From positions 1 through 49,822 of the forward strand of contig DASWHK010000016.1 of NCBI GenBank assembly GCA_036398215.1: DNA of 49,822 nucleotides. Reading direction: 5' to 3'. Positions 1 through 6,577 of this stretch are shown here, piece by piece. How positions within the stretch are numbered: the stretch's first letter is position 1; each line of letters starts with the position of its first letter. A program made the translations under genes and the position numbers. A model generated the notes under the pieces. It was not told the DNA's origin and ran no database searches. It saw only the letters and a program-made list of their open reading frames with translations. This DNA comes from DASWHK01 sp036398215. GTDB lineage: Bacteria > Acidobacteriota > UBA890.

Positions 1-1
1 C

Positions 2-115
2 GAAGCCGGCATCAACATCGACTACGCCTACACCTTGACGTCGACCGTCGCCGGCGAGGCTGCCTTCGTGCTTGCCGTCGTCGACCCGCATGCCGCCGAG
101 GACCTGCTGGAGTAG
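2..115 (+). CDS. ACT-domain protein, C-terminal end only
   Basis: Open frame running in from the left edge and stopping at TAG 113-115; 37 residues are visible. The fragment AGINIDYAYTLTST followed by an Ala/Val-rich strand and AAEDLL resembles the last beta-alpha-beta unit of small ACT-domain proteins, where amino acids or other effectors bind between subunits. The call rests on this short stretch alone. The start and any partner domain lie outside the window. It converges with the minus-strand propeller gene, whose stop is about 50 bases downstream. Confidence 0.5.
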   Translation, partial: EAGINIDYAYTLTSTVAGEAAFVLAVVDPHAAEDLLE

Positions 116-162
116 AAGCCGTGGCGTCGCCTCCGCCCGCCAATGGATCGCAGCCGTCTCGG

Positions 163-2325
163 TTACTCGATCTTCCCCGAAATCTCGTCGCAGCCGAAGT
201 CGTCGCCGATCCGCACGCACAGCTCCAGCGGGTTGTTGAGATTCGGAAGGTTGGCGTCCCAGCCGGTGACGTTGAGGTTGTAGACGCCCCCGCGCACCCA
301 CGTGATGTGGACGAGCAGCCGGGTGTCACCGACGAGATCGTGGAAGCGGAAGAGACGGCCGCCGAAGTTGCCGTCGAACGAGCCCGCCGGGATCACGAAC
401 TCGGTGCCTTCGACGGTCAGCACGACGTCTTCCGCCGTCGGGTTGACGCCGTCCCCGTTCACCAGGTCGACCTCGAAGTTGCCGTTGAACCAGAAGATGA
501 GGGAGTGGTTGCTCTTGCTGTTGATCTGGGCCCGGTGGAGCTGGAAGCCGAGGAAATCGACGACGACGCCGCCCGGATCCTCGGGAACCACGATCGTGAC
601 GACGCACGAGATCGGCGAGTTGACACCATCGGCGGCCGTGAACGCGACCTCATAGATGCCGGCGTCGGCGCCGGTCGGTGTCCACGAGAACACGCTGCTG
701 AGGCCGGTCCCGGTGTCCGGCAGCCCGGGGCTCATCGTTGCGCCGGCGGGCAGCCCCGAGACGCTCAACGTGACCCCGTTGTCGTCGTCGGCGTTGACCG
801 TGAAGCTCACGGTGTCGCCGAGGGCCGGCGTGAGCGTCTGGCCACAAGCGTCGGAGCTCAGCGTTGGCGGGTTATCGGGCACGGGCTCGGCGACGACGAA
901 GATGGACAGCGACGTCACGGTGCCGCAGATGACGTCGTTGGTCGTATCGAGCGAGGTCGTGGCGTCCTGCCAATTGTTGGTGTCGTCGTCGTAGTGCAGG
1001 AGTGCCAGCGTGTCCTCGTCGACGAACGCCATGCCGCCGTAGTTGATGCAAATCAACACGTCGGTGAACTCCGCGGTGGTGGAAATGTCGAAGTACACTG
1101 GCGGCGTGCCGAGCACGAAGCCCGCCGGCAGGGTGGGCCCGGTCTCTGCCGTCGTCAGGGTCGTATCGCCGGCGACGGTGACGTTGACGAAGGTTACGCT
1201 TACCGGCGTGTCCCCTGTCGTCTCGTCGACGGGGGTGACGGCAACGTTGGTGCCCGCCGGCGTGTTCACCGGAGGCGCCAGCGGCTGGAAGGCCACGTAC
1301 CGCGGCTTGGGCGCCGGGGTGCCGCTGAGCACGGTGGTGACGACCGAGTTGCCGTTGGACGGATCGATCACCGAGACCCGCCGGCTCAGGAAGTGAGCGA
1401 CCACGACGAAGGCGCCGTCGGCCGAGAACGAGATGCCATGCAGGCTGTCGGCCGCTGTCGCTGGCACAAGGTCGACCGTGTCGACCGAGTAGTCAGTGGT
1501 ATTGATGACGGCGACGTCGCCGGCACCTTTGAGCGTCACGTACACCAGCGTCCCGTCGGCGCTGACGGTCAGCTCTTGCGGGCCGTCGCCGACGCCGGCG
1601 ATCGAGAACACGGAGTTGGTGGCGGTGTCGATGACCGACACCGAGTCATCGTTGAAGTTCGCGACGTAGACGCGGTCGCCGAGCGGGCTGGCGGCGACGC
1701 CTTGCGGGATGTCCCCGACGGGCACGGTCGCCAGCAAGGCATTGCTCGCCGCGTCGAAGACCTTCACTTCGTCGGCGCTGGCGAGCGACACGTAGGCGCG
1801 ATCGCCCAACGTGGTGGTGACGGCGTCGACGCCCCAGGCGCCGGAGGCGCCGCTGATCGTCGTCTGGCCGTTGCTGGCCGCCAGGTTGATGATGAAGAGC
1901 TTGTTGTTCCCGAAGCCGCCGTCGGTGATGAACAGCTTGTTGCCGTCCGGGCTGACGGCGATCTGCTCGGGTAGGGCGGCGCCGGTGAGGGCCACGTTGA
2001 AGCCCGCGTCGATCGCCCCGCCGGCGAGACGGCGCACCGTCGTGCCGACGATGAAGTAGGCGAAGTTGCCGTCGGGGCTGACCGCGACGCCGTTCGGCGT
2101 GCCGCCGAGCGCTCCAATGACGCTGGAAATGCCGGTGGGGTTGGCCGGGTCGTAGACCAGCAGCTGGTTGGTGCCTTGCAGGGTGACGTAGCCGTCCTGG
2201 GCGGCGGCGAGGGCCGGCGTCGAGATCGCGAAGGTAACCGCCAGCAGGACGGAAAGAAGGCGCTTGCAGGGCCTTACGGAAAGCAGGCGCTTGGAGCGCT
2301 CTGGAAGATCCGTTCGTGACCGCAT
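163..2325 (-). CDS. secreted YVTN-family beta-propeller protein with Ig-like C-terminal region
   Basis: A 720-residue exported protein. I start it at ATG 2325 because GAAGGTGG sits about 7 bases upstream on the minus strand; an in-frame ATG at 2355 is less likely. A basic N-terminus and hydrophobic stretch ending ALAAAQ look like a Sec signal peptide. Residues about 45-350 hold repeated blades of the type 'VAVSPDGNxxY/LFI' and 'VSVIDTATNSV', typical of YVTN/lactonase-like seven-bladed propellers. The rest is beta-rich, with an Ig/cadherin-like segment (SFTVNADDDNGVTLSVSGLP) and a Cys-containing end. Such proteins are usually surface or secreted scaffolds; I see no catalytic motif. Residues about 21-35 contain a duplicated KRLLSV element encoded by a 27-bp tandem repeat. 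Confidence 0.85.
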   Translation of the reverse strand: MRSRTDLPERSKRLLSVRPCKRLLSVLLAVTFAISTPALAAAQDGYVTLQGTNQLLVYDPANPTGISSVIGALGGTPNGVAVSPDGNFAYFIVGTTVRRLAGGAIDAGFNVALTGAALPEQIAVSPDGNKLFITDGGFGNNKLFIINLAASNGQTTISGASGAWGVDAVTTTLGDRAYVSLASADEVKVFDAASNALLATVPVGDIPQGVAASPLGDRVYVANFNDDSVSVIDTATNSVFSIAGVGDGPQELTVSADGTLVYVTLKGAGDVAVINTTDYSVDTVDLVPATAADSLHGISFSADGAFVVVAHFLSRRVSVIDPSNGNSVVTTVLSGTPAPKPRYVAFQPLAPPVNTPAGTNVAVTPVDETTGDTPVSVTFVNVTVAGDTTLTTAETGPTLPAGFVLGTPPVYFDISTTAEFTDVLICINYGGMAFVDEDTLALLHYDDDTNNWQDATTSLDTTNDVICGTVTSLSIFVVAEPVPDNPPTLSSDACGQTLTPALGDTVSFTVNADDDNGVTLSVSGLPAGATMSPGLPDTGTGLSSVFSWTPTGADAGIYEVAFTAADGVNSPISCVVTIVVPEDPGGVVVDFLGFQLHRAQINSKSNHSLIFWFNGNFEVDLVNGDGVNPTAEDVVLTVEGTEFVIPAGSFDGNFGGRLFRFHDLVGDTRLLVHITWVRGGVYNLNVTGWDANLPNLNNPLELCVRIGDDFGCDEISGKIE
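2249..2302 (-). repeat. 27-bp tandem duplication in the propeller gene's 5' end
   Basis: Two imperfect 27-bp copies (ACGGAAAG[A/C]AGGCGCTTG.. on the plus strand) begin at 2249 and 2276. The period is a multiple of three, so the frame is kept; the copies encode KRLLSVRPC and KRLLSVLLA just before and inside the signal peptide. Confidence 0.7.
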
Positions 2326-2744
2326 GGTGACCACCTTCAAAGCTCTCGCCAGCAACGGCAGCGTCAGTCAACGCTGCACAACGCTGGACAGTTTCTCTCG
2401 CTAATCCGGCGCTCACCCTGCCGCAGATCTGCCTTGGTTTCAGCGGCATAGACCGAACGTTTTCTATGGGGCAGATCTAACAGGATCGAGTCGCCGACTG
2501 CAAGCCAAAAAGACCTTGCGGGAGACTCTCGATTCGATCGGAGAGCGGCGGGGCGGGGGCCGGGATCGCGGTTCCCGGCCCTGCCAGCCGGCGCCGGCGG
2601 CAGAGAAGGGGAGAGAGTCCGGGGGAGCGCCCGCTGGAGTCTGGTTTCGGCTGCCCGGACGTTCGGTCATAATGGGAGGCAGACGGCGGCCGGGCCTCCT
2701 GCAGCCGTGTTGCCGTCGTGCTTTTTTGCCCACCCCGTGAGCCC
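2326..2744. other. intergenic region between divergent propeller and SYLF genes
   Basis: About 420 bases without a convincing gene. Visible structure: the palindrome GCAGATCTGC near 2423 with a second GCAGATCT near 2470, and a strong hairpin at 2558-2580 with 8-bp arms GGCCGGGA/TCCCGGCC and a 7-base loop. The hairpin is not followed by a T-run, so it is not a clear terminator. A possible promoter for the SYLF gene lies at its right end. Confidence 0.5.
2645..2673 (+). promoter_or_regulatory. possible promoter of the SYLF gene
   Basis: TTTCGG, a 17-base spacer and CATAAT (2668-2673) lie about 70 bases before the SYLF start. The -10 is good and the -35 is poor. The same CATAATGGG string recurs upstream of two other genes in this window. 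Confidence 0.3.
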
Positions 2745-3503
2745 ATGAACCCGTCGTTTCGCAGCCCCGGAATCGGGACCATCGCCGCGGTCGTGGCCGC
2801 CGCCCTCCTCGCGGCCCCTGCGATGGCCGCGGTCCTGGCCGCCGCCCTGCTCGCGGCGCCGGCGATGGCCGCTCCCGCCCAGGATCGCGCCAAGCTCGGC
2901 GAGCGGGCGATCGACGCCGCCGCGGTGCTCGAGGAGATCATGGGGACGCCCGACGCCAGCATCCCCGAGTCGCTGCTGCGCGATTCGCGCTGCGTGGCGG
3001 TGATTCCGGGGGTGGTCAAGGTCGGGTTCATCTTCGGCGGCCGCCACGGCCGCGGGCTGCTGAGCTGCCGGGTCGGCGCCGGCTGGAGCCGGCCCTCGTA
3101 CATCGCCATCACCGGCGGCTCCTTCGGCCTTCAGATCGGCGCCCAGGCCACCGACTTCGTCCTGGTCTTCTCCAACGAGCGCGCCGCCAGGGCGCTGGTC
3201 ACGCGCAAGATCACCCTGGGCGGCGATGCTTCGGTCTCGGCGGGCCCGGTGGGCCGCACGGCCGAAGCCGGTACCGACGCGACCTTCCGCACCGAGATCT
3301 ACTCGTACTCGCGCTCCAAGGGGCTTTTCGCCGGGCTGTCGCTGGAAGGCTCGTCGCTGAGCGTCGATACTGCCGCCAACGGCGCGGTGTACGAGCACCA
3401 GATCGACGCCGCGGCGTTGCTGTTCGATTCCAGCGGCCCGGTCCCCGACGAGGTCGCGCCCTTCCTGCGGGCGCTGCAGCGTCACGACCCGGCGGGGTTC
3501 TGA
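2745..3503 (+). CDS. SYLF (YSC84-like) lipid-binding domain protein
   Basis: A 252-residue exported protein. After a long hydrophobic leader it has the SYLF pattern: an Ala-rich helix, 'DSRCVAVIPGVVKVGFIFGGRHGRG' features, then a Gly/Ser-rich barrel with GGSFGLQIGAQATDFVLVF. SYLF proteins bind phosphoinositides in eukaryotes; bacterial members are small periplasmic proteins of poorly known role. ATG 2745 is chosen because the leader starts there; an upstream in-frame TTG/GTG-type start at 2718 would add nine polar residues. The leader is unusual: a 14-residue unit ending LLAAPAM occurs twice, so there are two consecutive signal-peptide cores, each with an AMA-type cleavage motif. Confidence 0.85.
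   Translation: MNPSFRSPGIGTIAAVVAAALLAAPAMAAVLAAALLAAPAMAAPAQDRAKLGERAIDAAAVLEEIMGTPDASIPESLLRDSRCVAVIPGVVKVGFIFGGRHGRGLLSCRVGAGWSRPSYIAITGGSFGLQIGAQATDFVLVFSNERAARALVTRKITLGGDASVSAGPVGRTAEAGTDATFRTEIYSYSRSKGLFAGLSLEGSSLSVDTAANGAVYEHQIDAAALLFDSSGPVPDEVAPFLRALQRHDPAGF
2794..2877 (+). repeat. 42-bp tandem duplication of the SYLF signal-peptide core
   Basis: Two copies (2794-2835 and 2836-2877) with a few substitutions, in frame. Each encodes VAAALLAAPAMAA-like residues, so the hydrophobic core and cleavage region of the signal peptide are doubled. Confidence 0.8.
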
Positions 3504-3563
3504 AGTGTCGCCGATCGCTGCAGCACGCGGCCTCGACAACGACCTTCCGAAGGAGGACGCGCC

Positions 3564-4580
3564 ATGCTCGCCGATGAGCCGCGCGCCTCGGGGCGGATCG
3601 AGGACGCAGGCGCGGCGCGGCATTGCCGGAGGCTCGACATGAGCGCCATACCCGACGCCCTGCTCCGCGAGCGTATCGACGAGGGCCGGCTCGTCGAGTC
3701 GGTCGACGAGATGTCGGAGGAGTACAAGCGCGAGCTGCGGCACATCGTGACGGTCTCCGGCGATACCGAGCTGCTGAGCGCTCCCGCTTACTACTACGCC
3801 GCCCGCAAGGCCCCGTCGGTCAACAGCATGATCTCGGCGATGGCGATCGTCCAGGACGAGCTCGGCCACGCCCACATCGCCTACCGCGTCCTCGAGGACC
3901 TCGGGGTCAGCCGCGAGTGGCTGATGTTCGAGCGCCAGCCACACGAGTTCCGCTATCCCTACGCCTTCGACGTGCCGCTCGACTCCTGGGTGGAGCTGTG
4001 CGTGGCCAATGCCCTCTACGACCAGGCCGGCTACTGCCTGCTCAGCGACGTCCACGACAACACCTCCTACGGGCCCTGGAAGCGCGGCCTGGTCAAGGTC
4101 GGCAAGGAGGAGAACTTTCATCTGCTGCACGGCCGCCGCTGGATGCAGCGGCTGGTCGACAGCGGCGCCGAGGGCCGCCAGCTCGTCGAGGATGCGGTGC
4201 GCTGGATGTTCCCGATGACCGTCGAGTGGTTCGGGCTGCCCGACGACCTCAAGACCCACAGCAGCCAGCTCGATTACAAGATGAAGGGGCTCAGCAACGA
4301 CCAGCTGCGCCAGTACTGGATGGACGAGGTGGTGCCGTTCTGCCGGCAGATCGGCCTCGACGTGCCGGTGCACCGCACCGCCGACGACAGCGCCTGGGAG
4401 CTCGAGTACGACCTGCCGGTGTCGTTCGACGAGAAGGAGAAACGCTGGGATTTCGACGATCACATCACCTGGGATGCGGTTGTGAAGCGCTGGAAGGCGC
4501 GGGGCCCGCGCAACCTGGCGATGATCGAGGAGATCCAGCGCTCCGCCGGGGACTTTTCGTGGATGTTCAAGGACCTCTGA
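3564..4580 (+). CDS. paaA: PaaA-like diiron oxygenase subunit (phenylacetyl-CoA epoxidase family)
   Basis: A 338-residue member of the phenylacetic acid catabolic (PF05138) family. In the known enzyme PaaA is the catalytic diiron subunit that epoxidises ring-1,2-phenylacetyl-CoA. Candidate iron ligands numbered from 3564 are Glu69, Glu99-x-x-His102 (DELGHA) and Glu183-x-x-His186 (EENFHLLHG); the 30-residue gap from Glu69 to Glu99 fits the family. Two starts are credible: ATG 3564 behind AAGGAGGA, and ATG 3639 (MSAIPDALL) behind GGAGG. It heads a tight cluster with PaaD-, PaaB- and PaaC-like genes, so it probably forms an A-C core with B and needs PaaD for assembly. No PaaE reductase is in view, so the electron donor and the exact substrate are unproven. 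Confidence 0.8.
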   Translation: MLADEPRASGRIEDAGAARHCRRLDMSAIPDALLRERIDEGRLVESVDEMSEEYKRELRHIVTVSGDTELLSAPAYYYAARKAPSVNSMISAMAIVQDELGHAHIAYRVLEDLGVSREWLMFERQPHEFRYPYAFDVPLDSWVELCVANALYDQAGYCLLSDVHDNTSYGPWKRGLVKVGKEENFHLLHGRRWMQRLVDSGAEGRQLVEDAVRWMFPMTVEWFGLPDDLKTHSSQLDYKMKGLSNDQLRQYWMDEVVPFCRQIGLDVPVHRTADDSAWELEYDLPVSFDEKEKRWDFDDHITWDAVVKRWKARGPRNLAMIEEIQRSAGDFSWMFKDL

Positions 4581-4587
4581 TCGCCCG

Positions 4588-4932
4588 ATGAGCAGCGACC
4601 TGCAGCTCGTCCACGATCGCGACGCCGGCACCGCCGGCCTGTGGGCGGCGCTGCGCGAGGTCATGGACCCCGAGGTGCCGGTCAGCCTCGTCGATCTGGG
4701 GCTCATTTATGAGGTGCGTCGGCGGGACGGCCGAGTGGAGGTGGACCTGTCGTTCACCGCGACCGCCTGCCCGGCGATGGGCTTCATCCAGGAGGACATC
4801 CGCTCGCGGCTGCTGGCCGAGCCCGGCGTCGACGAGGTGACGACCCGCATCGTCTGGGAGCCGCCGTGGACGCCGGAGCGCATCAGCGAGACGGGAAGAA
4901 GACAGCTGGAGGGCTTCGGCATCTCGGTCTGA
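4588..4932 (+). CDS. paaD: PaaD-like MIP18/DUF59 iron-sulfur assembly factor, N-terminal half of PaaD
   Basis: A 114-residue protein of the MIP18 (SufT/DUF59) family: VMDPEVPVSLVDLGLIYEV is the typical opening and TATACPAMGFIQEDI carries the conserved Cys in a T-A-C-P motif. It starts 7 bases after the paaA stop. Enterobacterial PaaD is longer and ends in a zinc ribbon. Here that ribbon is missing and appears instead as a separate gene at 6203-6577, so PaaD is split into two proteins flanking paaB and paaC. The likely role is maturation of the diiron oxygenase. Confidence 0.8.
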   Translation: MSSDLQLVHDRDAGTAGLWAALREVMDPEVPVSLVDLGLIYEVRRRDGRVEVDLSFTATACPAMGFIQEDIRSRLLAEPGVDEVTTRIVWEPPWTPERISETGRRQLEGFGISV

Positions 4933-5028
4933 CGGAGTGTACGGCGGTCCGCGGCGATCCTCGCCTGGGCCCTCCCGCATCCCGGCGGATCGAGCCAGAC
5001 GCGCCCCCACCGAGGAGCCGGCACGAGC

Positions 5029-5253
5029 ATGGCCACGCGGCAGCTTTATGAGGTCTTCGCGCGCAAGACGCGCGCCGAGCCGCTCGCCCACGTCGGCACC
5101 GTGCACGCCAGCGGCGACGAGCTCGCCAAGGTGTATGCGCGCACGACCTACGACGAGGAGAGCTGGGCGGAGATGGTGGTAGTCCAGCGCGGCGCGATGA
5201 TCACCGTGCTCGCGCTCGAGCCGCTGGTCAAGCCGGAGGAGGGGGGATCGTGA
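5029..5253 (+). CDS. paaB: PaaB-like subunit
   Basis: A 74-residue protein starting RQLYEVFARKTRAEPLAHVGTVHA, which matches the PaaB family (LYEVFVR...HVGSLHA) whose members bridge the PaaA/PaaC heterodimers. It is about 20 residues shorter than E. coli PaaB, the C-terminal tail being reduced. The start ATG 5029 is preceded by GAGGAG at a long spacing. The stop TGA (5251-5253) overlaps a GTG at 5250, the first of three tandem copies of the following gene's initiation region. Confidence 0.75.
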   Translation: MATRQLYEVFARKTRAEPLAHVGTVHASGDELAKVYARTTYDEESWAEMVVVQRGAMITVLALEPLVKPEEGGS

Positions 5254-5410
5254 GCGCGCCGATCGACGCCCGAAGAGGGAGGGACGCGACCGCCGTGATC
5301 GACCCGGAGAGGGGGGATCGTGAGCGCGCCGATCGACGCCGGAAGAGGGCGGGACGCGACCGCCGTGATTGACCCCGAGGAGGGCGGAGCGTGACCGCGT
5401 CGATTGGCCC
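5241..5410 (+). repeat. 70-bp tandem repeat duplicating the paaB/paaC translational junction
   Basis: Copies begin at 5241, 5311 and 5381 (the third partial and diverged), with an exact 70-bp period. Each contains a G-rich Shine-Dalgarno, a GTG start and codons for VSAPIDA-like residues. The GTG at 5250 opens a 40-codon ORF ending at 5372. The GTG at 5320 opens a 24-codon ORF ending TGA 5392-5394, which overlaps the real paaC GTG at 5391. The stop/start overlap of paaB has been copied along with the start. Confidence 0.85.
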
Positions 5411-6194
5411 CGAGGACCTCGCCCCCGAGGCGCGCAGGCTGCTGGCCGGCTGGCTGGTGGCGATGTCCGACAGCAAGCATGTCCTCGGCCTCCGCTACGC
5501 CGAGTGGTGCACGGGGGCCCCGGAGCTGGAGGCCGACATCGCCGCCAGCGCCATGGCGCAGTTCGAGCTCGGTCACGCCCGAGTGCTGCGCGGCGTGCTC
5601 GCCGACCTGCCCGAAGACCCGCGCGGTGCGAGCCGCGACAGCGATCCGGCGAGCTGGTACAGCATCGCCGCCCTCGACGCGCCGTTCGCCGACTGGACCG
5701 AGCTGGTGGTCGCCAACGCGCTGGTCGACACGCTGCTGACGATCAACCTGCGAGCGGCGCTGGAGGGGTCCTTCCGGCCGCTGACCCAGCGGCTCCGCAA
5801 GGTGCTGGCCGAGGAGGAGTACCACGCGGTGCACGCCGGCGCCTGGGTCCGGCGCCTGGCGCGCGGACCGGCAACCTCGATCGACCGGCTCGGCGCCGCC
5901 ACCGGCGCGGCCTGGCCGGCCTGCCTGGCCTGGTTCGGGCCCGCGGAAGGCAACGGCCTCGACGAGCTCCACGACGCCGGCGTGCTCGCCGACGGCGCCG
6001 CCGGCCTGCGCCGCCGCTGGCTCGACGTGGTGGAGCCCATGTTCGCCGGCGGGGTGACGCTCGATCCCGAGCCAGCGATCGACTGGGAGGGCTGGAGCCC
6101 CGCCTCCCGCCGCCACGGCGCCCCTGCCTTCGACGAGCGCTGCTTCGAGATGATCACCGGCGCCCGGACCCGCGCGCTGGGCGTCAGGGATTGA
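5391..6194 (+). CDS. paaC: PaaC-like subunit of the PaaABC oxygenase complex
   Basis: A 267-residue PF05138 protein, GTG start behind GAGGAGGGCGGA. PaaC is normally the non-catalytic partner of PaaA. This one looks like a PaaA paralogue and still has both E-x-x-H motifs, Glu59-x-x-His62 (FELGHA) and Glu142-x-x-His145 (EEEYHAVHAG), although Lys29/His30 occupies the place of PaaA's first Glu. That leaves open some metal binding. The segment DWTELVVANAL aligns with DSWVELCVANAL of PaaA. It probably forms the A-C heterodimer. Its start lies in the third copy of a 70-bp repeat. Confidence 0.75.
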   Translation: MTASIGPEDLAPEARRLLAGWLVAMSDSKHVLGLRYAEWCTGAPELEADIAASAMAQFELGHARVLRGVLADLPEDPRGASRDSDPASWYSIAALDAPFADWTELVVANALVDTLLTINLRAALEGSFRPLTQRLRKVLAEEEYHAVHAGAWVRRLARGPATSIDRLGAATGAAWPACLAWFGPAEGNGLDELHDAGVLADGAAGLRRRWLDVVEPMFAGGVTLDPEPAIDWEGWSPASRRHGAPAFDERCFEMITGARTRALGVRD

Positions 6195-6202
6195 CGGCCG
6201 CG

Positions 6203-6577
6203 ATGGGCGCCGATCGCACGCCGTACACCGAGTCGCTGCCGCCGTCGGTGACCTGCCCCTTCTGTGGCGGCCGCGACACCCGGCCGCTGGCGACCTTCGG
6301 GTCGCTGCTGATGACCTCCCAGTACTACTGCGACGCCTGCCGGACGCCGTTCGAGTGGCTGCGGCGGGAGTCGGTCGAGCCGCGGCGCCGCGAACCGAAC
6401 CGGGCGCGGGGCCGTGAGCCGGACGAGGCGCGGGAGCGCGAGCCGGACGGGGCGTGGGGTCGGGAACCGGAGGGGGCCCAAGGCAAGCAACCGGACAGCG
6501 GCGATGATCGCCGGCCCGGGAAGCGCGGGGCAACCGCCGGCGAGCGGCGCGCCAAGGCACGGGCCGGCGACTCATGA
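6203..6577 (+). CDS. PaaD C-terminal zinc-ribbon half as a separate protein, with repetitive charged tail
   Basis: A 124-residue protein. Residues about 12-52 are a zinc ribbon, CPFCGG...YYCDAC followed by RTPFEWL, matching the C-terminal ribbon of PaaD (CxxC...CxxC then EPFDYF). The ATG at 6203 is preferred; a TTG at 6191 overlapping the paaC stop is possible. From residue 63 the protein becomes a highly charged tail of 8-residue repeats (REPDxARx) from a 24-bp tandem repeat. This tail has no counterpart in PaaD. The stop overlaps the next start (ATGA at 6574). With the MIP18 half at 4588-4932 it would rebuild PaaD in two pieces. Confidence 0.75.
   Translation: MGADRTPYTESLPPSVTCPFCGGRDTRPLATFGSLLMTSQYYCDACRTPFEWLRRESVEPRRREPNRARGREPDEAREREPDGAWGREPEGAQGKQPDSGDDRRPGKRGATAGERRAKARAGDS
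6389..6500 (+). repeat. 24-bp tandem repeat, about 4.5 copies
   Basis: Units at 6389, 6413, 6437, 6461 and a partial one at 6485 encode REPNRARG, REPDEARE, REPDGAWG, REPEGAQG and KQPDSG. In frame, and confined to the 3' end of the zinc-ribbon gene. Confidence 0.8.

Noticed and set aside
121..1974. 617-codon plus-strand open frame
   Set aside because: Antisense to the well-supported propeller gene; composition is Val/Asp/Arg/Gly-rich without domains, as expected for a shadow frame in GC-rich DNA.
2667..4706. 679-codon minus-strand open frame
   Set aside because: Opposite to SYLF and paaA, no recognisable motif; a shadow of codon third-position GC.
5241..5410. CRISPR-like array
   Set aside because: The repeats are directly tandem without spacers and overlap coding starts; no cas genes are near.
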